Assembly (NCBI GenBank): GCA_037890055.1
Contig: JBBKBD010000009.1
Strand: one strand, 5' to 3'
Length of the DNA: 64,000 bases
Source of the DNA: Mediannikoviicoccus sp037890055
Lineage (GTDB): Bacteria; Bacillota; Clostridia; Tissierellales; Peptoniphilaceae
Numbering within the stretch: the first letter of the stretch is position 1; the number at the start of each line of letters is the position of its first letter. The translations under genes and the position numbers were made by a program. Below are positions 59,848-64,000 of this stretch, piece after piece. A model generated the notes under the pieces. It searched no databases. It was not told where the DNA came from and was given only the letters and a program-made list of their open reading frames with translations.

Positions 59848-61095
59848 TAAATTTAAAGATTTAAATGTCCAATTCTTTAAGCTGTGATATACTGGCTCAG
59901 ATTCTAAAAATTCTGCAACTATAAGTGAAATAGATGAGACTATTACCAGTGGAAGTAGTGACATGGCACCTCCAGTCATTTCAAAAACCAAAATCACTGC
60001 AAGAATTGGCGCCCTTACCACTGATGCAAGAATCCCTGTCATACCTAAAACGATAAAGGCAGGGGCAAGATTTGTAAATGCTTCACCCAATATCTTAGAG
60101 TATACACTTCCGGTTAATGCCCCTAGAACAAGGATTGGTAAAAATATTCCACCCTGTGCACCTGTTCCATAGCAAAAGCAAGTGAAGATTAGTTTTAACG
60201 CAAGCATAAAAAGTAAAATTATCAATGAATAATTAGACTCTAACAAACTTTCTATTACATTATGACCTCCACCTAGAAGCTCTGGCATAAAGATAAATAA
60301 AATAAATGCAAATACAGATGCGAACATGGGCTTATATCTCTTTTTGATTTTGATTTTACTAAACATCTTTAGATTAAGCATCAAATTAGAATTAAAGATA
60401 ACTCCAACAAATCCGGTTAGCACACCTAAAATCATAAATAAGATGATTGTCTTTCCATCAAATTTAATATCTGAAATTTGAGTAAAGGAATTTTTGTATC
60501 CAAAGAACTGTTTACTAATAAAATCTGCAACCACACAGGCTATTAACATAATTACCAAAAGTCTTTGAGTAATTTTTTTGTACATCTCTTCAATGGCAAA
60601 TAAAACTCCAGAAAGGGGAGCGTTAAATGCCGCAGATATACCAGCGCCCGCTCCTGCTGCAACAAATATTTTTGTTTCGGTATCCCTATTGGTCTTATCT
60701 GACACCAGCTTTCCACATGAACCACCTATTTGAATACATGGACCTTCCATACCAAGGGAGTAGCCGATAAAAGCTCCAAGGGATCCACCAATAAACTTTG
60801 CAACCATTACTTTAAGTGGATTCATACTAACTTTCGATTCAATTTCCAATTGAATTTGGGGTATGCCTGATCCTGAAGATAATGGTTCAAATTCGAGTAA
60901 TAGTCCAATAATGTAGCCAAGGACTAGCGCAACAATTAAAAAAATAAAATAAAATTTAAAATCTTTTTCTGCAAACAGATTTCCTCGAAGCTTCCCAAGT
61001 AAAGTTAGGGAGTATCTATAGGCGGAACTAAAAACTCCCGCTAAGACACCTATGATAAGTCCATAAAAACCTGTTACTAATGCTTTCTTTTTCAT
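59845..61095 (-). CDS. ClC-family chloride/proton antiporter
   Basis: The 416-residue protein has about ten to twelve transmembrane helices and the ClC signatures: GSGIPQIQ (selectivity Ser), GMEGPCIQIGG with the gating Glu, and LFAIEEMYK with the intracellular proton Glu. Both glutamates of the antiporters are kept, so it is likely a 2Cl-/1H+ exchanger rather than a channel. GAQGGIFLP is also conserved. Roles in acid resistance are known for such proteins. The C-terminal CBS domains are absent. AGGTGATT precedes the ATG. Confidence 0.9.
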   Translation of the reverse strand: MKKKALVTGFYGLIIGVLAGVFSSAYRYSLTLLGKLRGNLFAEKDFKFYFIFLIVALVLGYIIGLLLEFEPLSSGSGIPQIQLEIESKVSMNPLKVMVAKFIGGSLGAFIGYSLGMEGPCIQIGGSCGKLVSDKTNRDTETKIFVAAGAGAGISAAFNAPLSGVLFAIEEMYKKITQRLLVIMLIACVVADFISKQFFGYKNSFTQISDIKFDGKTIILFMILGVLTGFVGVIFNSNLMLNLKMFSKIKIKKRYKPMFASVFAFILFIFMPELLGGGHNVIESLLESNYSLIILLFMLALKLIFTCFCYGTGAQGGIFLPILVLGALTGSVYSKILGEAFTNLAPAFIVLGMTGILASVVRAPILAVILVFEMTGGAMSLLPLVIVSSISLIVAEFLESEPVYHSLKNWTFKSLNL

Positions 61096-61190
61096 ATAAT
61101 CACCTAATATAATTTTACCATATTTTTAAAATATACAAGAAGTAATAAGATAATGGGGTAAAATATAAAGAGATAAAGAAAGGAGTTATT

Positions 61191-62474
61191 ATGGACTACT
61201 TAGAAAAATTAAAAAATAAAGAAGAATTCTTTTGGAAGAATCCAAAACTTGGCAATAAAAGTAAAGAAGATTTTGGGTTAAGTTTTGATGGTGTTATTGA
61301 AGCGGAATTGCTTTTAAAAAAATTTGCGCCATTTATCATGAAAAAATTCCCAGAGACAGTCAAAAGAAAAGGAATAATTGAATCAGAATTAACTGAAATA
61401 CCAAATATGAAAAAGGTTTTAATTGAAAAATATAAAAGTGATGTGTCTGGAAAAATATTTTTAAAACAGGACAATGAACTTGCGGTTGCTGGATCTGTAA
61501 AAGCAAGGGGCGGAATATATGAAATTTTAAAATATGCCAAAGAGCTTTTAGTTGAAAATAAAATAATAGAAGAGGATGATGATTACTCTGTAATTGCTTC
61601 AGAAGAAGTATATAAATTTTTATCTAAATACACAGTTCAAGTTGGCTCCACAGGAAATCTTGGACTTAGTATCGGAATCATATCGAGGACTTTAGGGTTT
61701 AAAGTTGTGGTTCATATGTCAAGGGACGCTGCACAGTGGAAAAAAGATTTGCTTAGAAGCTATGGAGCAGAGGTCATAGAGTATGAAGGCGACTATGGCA
61801 AGGCAGTTGAAAGGGGAAGAAAACTTTCGGAAGAAAATCCATATTCATATTTTGTGGATGATGAAAACTCTAAAAATTTATTTTATGGATATGCTGTTGC
61901 AGCAATTAGACTTGAAAAGCAATTGGAAGAATTAAATGTAAAAGTAGATGAAGAAAATCCATTATTCGTATATATTCCATGTGGTGTTGGAGGAGCTCCT
62001 GGAGGAATTGCCTATGGGTTAAAGGAGATGTTTGGAGAAAATGTTCATATATTTTTCATTGAACCAACCAACTCTCCATGTATGTTACTGGGCATGGCCA
62101 GTGGCAAACATAGAGGTATTTCTGTTTTCGATATTGGTCTAAGTGGACTAACACAAGCAGACGGACTTGCAGTTGCTAGACCTTCGGGATTTGTAGGTAA
62201 AGTAATGGACGAAATACTATCAGGTGTGTTTACCATTGATGATGAATATCTCTTTGAGTACATGAAAGATCTATACTCCAGTGAAAATATTTTTATAGAA
62301 CCATCTGCTGCATCAACATTTCAAGGAGTGGGAAGGCTTTATAATGATGGGGAGTTTCAAAGTTATATAACTGAAAATATAAAAACAAAACAGGAGAATA
62401 TACACCATATTCTTTGGTCAACTGGTGGATCTCTTGTGCCTATGGACATAAGAGAAAAGCTCATAAAAAGATAA
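61191..62474 (+). CDS. dsdA: D-serine ammonia-lyase (D-serine dehydratase)
   Basis: This 427-residue PLP enzyme converts D-serine to pyruvate and ammonia. The PLP lysine is in AVAGSVKARGGIYE. VGSTGNLGLSIGI binds the phosphate, and PCGVGGAPGGIAYG is the glycine loop. The length agrees with the DsdA family. AAGGAG lies before the ATG. No transporter or dsdC-type regulator is adjacent. It fits an amino-acid-fermenting lifestyle. Confidence 0.95.
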   Translation: MDYLEKLKNKEEFFWKNPKLGNKSKEDFGLSFDGVIEAELLLKKFAPFIMKKFPETVKRKGIIESELTEIPNMKKVLIEKYKSDVSGKIFLKQDNELAVAGSVKARGGIYEILKYAKELLVENKIIEEDDDYSVIASEEVYKFLSKYTVQVGSTGNLGLSIGIISRTLGFKVVVHMSRDAAQWKKDLLRSYGAEVIEYEGDYGKAVERGRKLSEENPYSYFVDDENSKNLFYGYAVAAIRLEKQLEELNVKVDEENPLFVYIPCGVGGAPGGIAYGLKEMFGENVHIFFIEPTNSPCMLLGMASGKHRGISVFDIGLSGLTQADGLAVARPSGFVGKVMDEILSGVFTIDDEYLFEYMKDLYSSENIFIEPSAASTFQGVGRLYNDGEFQSYITENIKTKQENIHHILWSTGGSLVPMDIREKLIKR

Positions 62475-62530
62475 AAATGTTTTTGTTGATTAAATTAAAA
62501 AAAAATAAAGTGAAAAATTTAAAAAAATGC

Positions 62531-62559
62531 TTTACAACTACAACACAATGAAGTATAAT
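62531..62559 (+). promoter_or_regulatory. Consensus-like promoter of a short transcript
   Basis: TTTACA (62531-62536) and a perfect TATAAT (62554-62559) are 17 bases apart. The predicted start is near 62566. Confidence 0.7.
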
Positions 62560-62565
62560 AATACT

Positions 62566-62645
62566 ATCATCTTAAGATTTCTTCTATTCATATTTCTCTT
62601 TGAATAAGAGACGAAAAAAGTCAGGGCTTCCTGACTTTTTTGTCG
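62566..62645 (+). ncRNA. Candidate small RNA or terminator-containing leader of the MATE gene
   Basis: The segment between the promoter and a strong terminator is about 80 nt. It has a pyrimidine-rich 5' part, a hairpin CTCTT-TGAAT-AAGAG (62596-62610) and the terminator stem. There is no open reading frame with a ribosome-binding site. It could be an independent sRNA or a 5' leader with attenuation of the MATE gene at 62698. I see no match to a known riboswitch. Confidence 0.4.
62611..62645 (+). terminator. Strong terminator before the second MATE gene
   Basis: AAAAAAGTCAGG and CCTGACTTTTTT are perfectly complementary around GCTT, extended by CG/CG. Confidence 0.85.
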
Positions 62646-62697
62646 TTTATATATTTTATATATAAGGATGTGGTAAAATAGTTTTAAGGAGTTGAAA

Positions 62698-64000
62698 ATG
62701 AAAAGATTTTTTAAATTTATAATACCATCCATAATATCCATGTGGGTCTTTGCACTGTATACTATGGTAGATGGTTATTTTGTATCGAATTATGTGGGGG
62801 AAATAGAGTTCTCCGCCGTTAACATATCGATGCCGATTGTAACTTTGTTCTTTGCAATTGGAATACTTTTAAGTATTGGAACCCAGGCCCGAGTTGGAAT
62901 GTGCCTTGGAAGAGGCGAGGTGCAAAGGGCAAATACTATTTTTACCACATCGGTTTTAAGTTTACTTATTATTGGAATTACCGTTTCAATGATTTTGTTT
63001 TTTTCATTGGACAAAGTAGTTAATATGCTTGGAGTTACAGATGCAACAGTTTTATTTGTAAAAGAGTATTTGAGCACTGTAATACCATTTGGTGCCTTCT
63101 TTATGCTTAGTTATCAATTTGAAGTTATGGTAAAGATAGATGGGTCACCACATATAGCTGCATTTTCTGTGGCTCTGGCGGCAATTTCAAATGTGTGGCT
63201 AGATTATTTATTTATAGTTGTATTTCATATGGGAATATTTGGCGCGGCATTTGCAACGGGAATTGCACAGACAGTTAGCACCGCTGCTATTTTAATTCAC
63301 TTTTTAAAGAAGACAGGAAGAATAAAATTCACGAAAAAATTAGATTTTTCTGTTTTAAAAACAACTATACCACTTGGATTAGGGGATGCTATCTCAGAAA
63401 TAGCACTTGGATTTACCGTGTTTTTGTTTAACACTAATCTGTTGAAGGCGTTTGGAGAAGATGCTCTCGTTGCATACACTGTTATTTCATATTTATCGGT
63501 ATTGGTGTCTGTTACAATGACTGGTGTTGCCCAAGGTCTTGCACCACTTTTTTCATATAACTATGGGCACAAGGACTATAAAAAAATAAAATTCTATGTA
63601 CTAAATGGAGTTATAAGTATAATTGCCATTGCATCATTCTTTATGATAATTTTAAATTTCTATGCAGAGCCAATTGTACATTTGTTCTTAGACGATGGCT
63701 CAACATTAATGGATGAGACTTTAGAAGCGCTGGGAAGATATTTATGGGCATATCCTTTTATTGGACTAAATGGATTGATGGTTACATTTTTTGCAAGTCT
63801 TGGCAAGGGCAGAATGGCCACGGTTTTGTCGGCTCTTCGTACCCCAATAGCCATAAGTGTTATGATGTATTTAACGAGATGTTTTTTACCAGATTATATG
63901 ATTTGGCATGTGCTTGCCTTTGCAGAAGCTGCAGTATTTCCTATAGGACTCTACTTCTTAGTTAAGTATATTGTAAGACCACTTAGATATAGAAAAGCTG
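62698..64000 (+). CDS. MATE-family exporter, partial (cut by the window edge)
   Basis: The ATG at 62698 follows TAAGGAG, and the frame is open to the last base of the window, giving 434 codons without a stop. The product has MATE features: PSIISMWVFALYTMVDGYFVSN in helix 1, GTQARVGMCLGRGEV, and VAQGLAPLFSYNYGHKD in the second half. About twelve helices are predicted; the remaining C-terminal residues are probably few. It is a paralog, not a copy, of the exporter at 50587 and resembles the multidrug or small-molecule exporters of clostridia. Confidence 0.9.
   Translation, partial: MKRFFKFIIPSIISMWVFALYTMVDGYFVSNYVGEIEFSAVNISMPIVTLFFAIGILLSIGTQARVGMCLGRGEVQRANTIFTTSVLSLLIIGITVSMILFFSLDKVVNMLGVTDATVLFVKEYLSTVIPFGAFFMLSYQFEVMVKIDGSPHIAAFSVALAAISNVWLDYLFIVVFHMGIFGAAFATGIAQTVSTAAILIHFLKKTGRIKFTKKLDFSVLKTTIPLGLGDAISEIALGFTVFLFNTNLLKAFGEDALVAYTVISYLSVLVSVTMTGVAQGLAPLFSYNYGHKDYKKIKFYVLNGVISIIAIASFFMIILNFYAEPIVHLFLDDGSTLMDETLEALGRYLWAYPFIGLNGLMVTFFASLGKGRMATVLSALRTPIAISVMMYLTRCFLPDYMIWHVLAFAEAAVFPIGLYFLVKYIVRPLRYRKA

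Noticed and set aside
62538..63854. Minus-strand open frames opposite the right-end MATE gene
   Set aside because: The plus strand is open without interruption from 62698 to the edge with clear MATE motifs; the others are shadows.

Overview
The window is AT-rich, tightly packed bacterial DNA with Gram-positive Shine-Dalgarno sites. The gene content points to a strictly anaerobic low-GC Firmicute, most likely of the Peptoniphilaceae/Tissierellia type (Gram-positive anaerobic cocci). It has rubrerythrin, superoxide reductase, a double-cubane iron-sulfur reductase, a YedF/DUF3343 pair, cell-wall-binding-2 repeats, a T-box riboswitch and PerR/Fur-like operators. The lineage is inferred from gene content, because no rRNA gene is present.

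Region 1 (1-2.2 kb) holds the tRNA-binding tail of a methionyl-tRNA synthetase and a DUF2254 membrane protein. Region 2 (2.3-15.9 kb) is the accessory part. On the minus strand are three paralogous BspA/TpLRR leucine-rich-repeat genes without signal peptides, sharing a new-looking N-terminal helical domain; the middle one is broken by a 10-bp tandem duplication. Divergent from them is a seven-gene operon: a kinase with a zinc ribbon, a TerY-like VWA protein, a PP2C phosphatase (together a TerY-P triad), two small proteins (one with an HEGRH zincin motif) and two related VirD4/TraG-like ATPases. The second ATPase has no Walker A motif and is frameshifted at an A7 run.

Region 3 (15.9-25.5 kb) starts with a leucine T-box riboswitch controlling an orphan branched-chain amino-acid binding lipoprotein. 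A seven-gene surface-glycan cassette follows. Four of its genes match the route to UDP-2,3-diacetamido-2,3-dideoxyglucuronate; the others are a second aminotransferase, an initiating phosphoglycosyltransferase and a GT4 transferase.

Region 4 (25.5-50.6 kb) is mostly housekeeping and redox physiology: cytidine deaminase, a degenerate S41 peptidase, rubrerythrin with a perfect PerR-like box, the YedF-DUF3343-MscS-DUF951-CWB2 run, Mrp, a LysR regulator, a formate/nitrite channel, superoxide reductase, an rRNA methyltransferase, a SpoIIE-type phosphatase, Pgi, a PHP phosphatase, asparaginase, signal peptidase, a C39 protease, a SpoU methyltransferase, a stand-alone double-cubane reductase, Maf, chorismate mutase and class II aldolase. 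Between 47.69 and 47.81 kb lies what looks like an undescribed small RNA. It has a consensus promoter overlapped by a Fur-like box, a hairpin presenting CACCCC, and a terminator. Thirteen bases of it are perfectly complementary to the ribosome-binding site of the nearby double-cubane reductase.

Region 5 (50.6-64 kb) carries a MATE exporter, a complete maltodextrin uptake operon (binding protein, small membrane protein, MalF with a long coiled-coil extension, MalG, MalK, MalQ), a ClC-type chloride/proton antiporter, D-serine ammonia-lyase, a second short promoter-terminator unit, and a second MATE gene that runs off the right edge.
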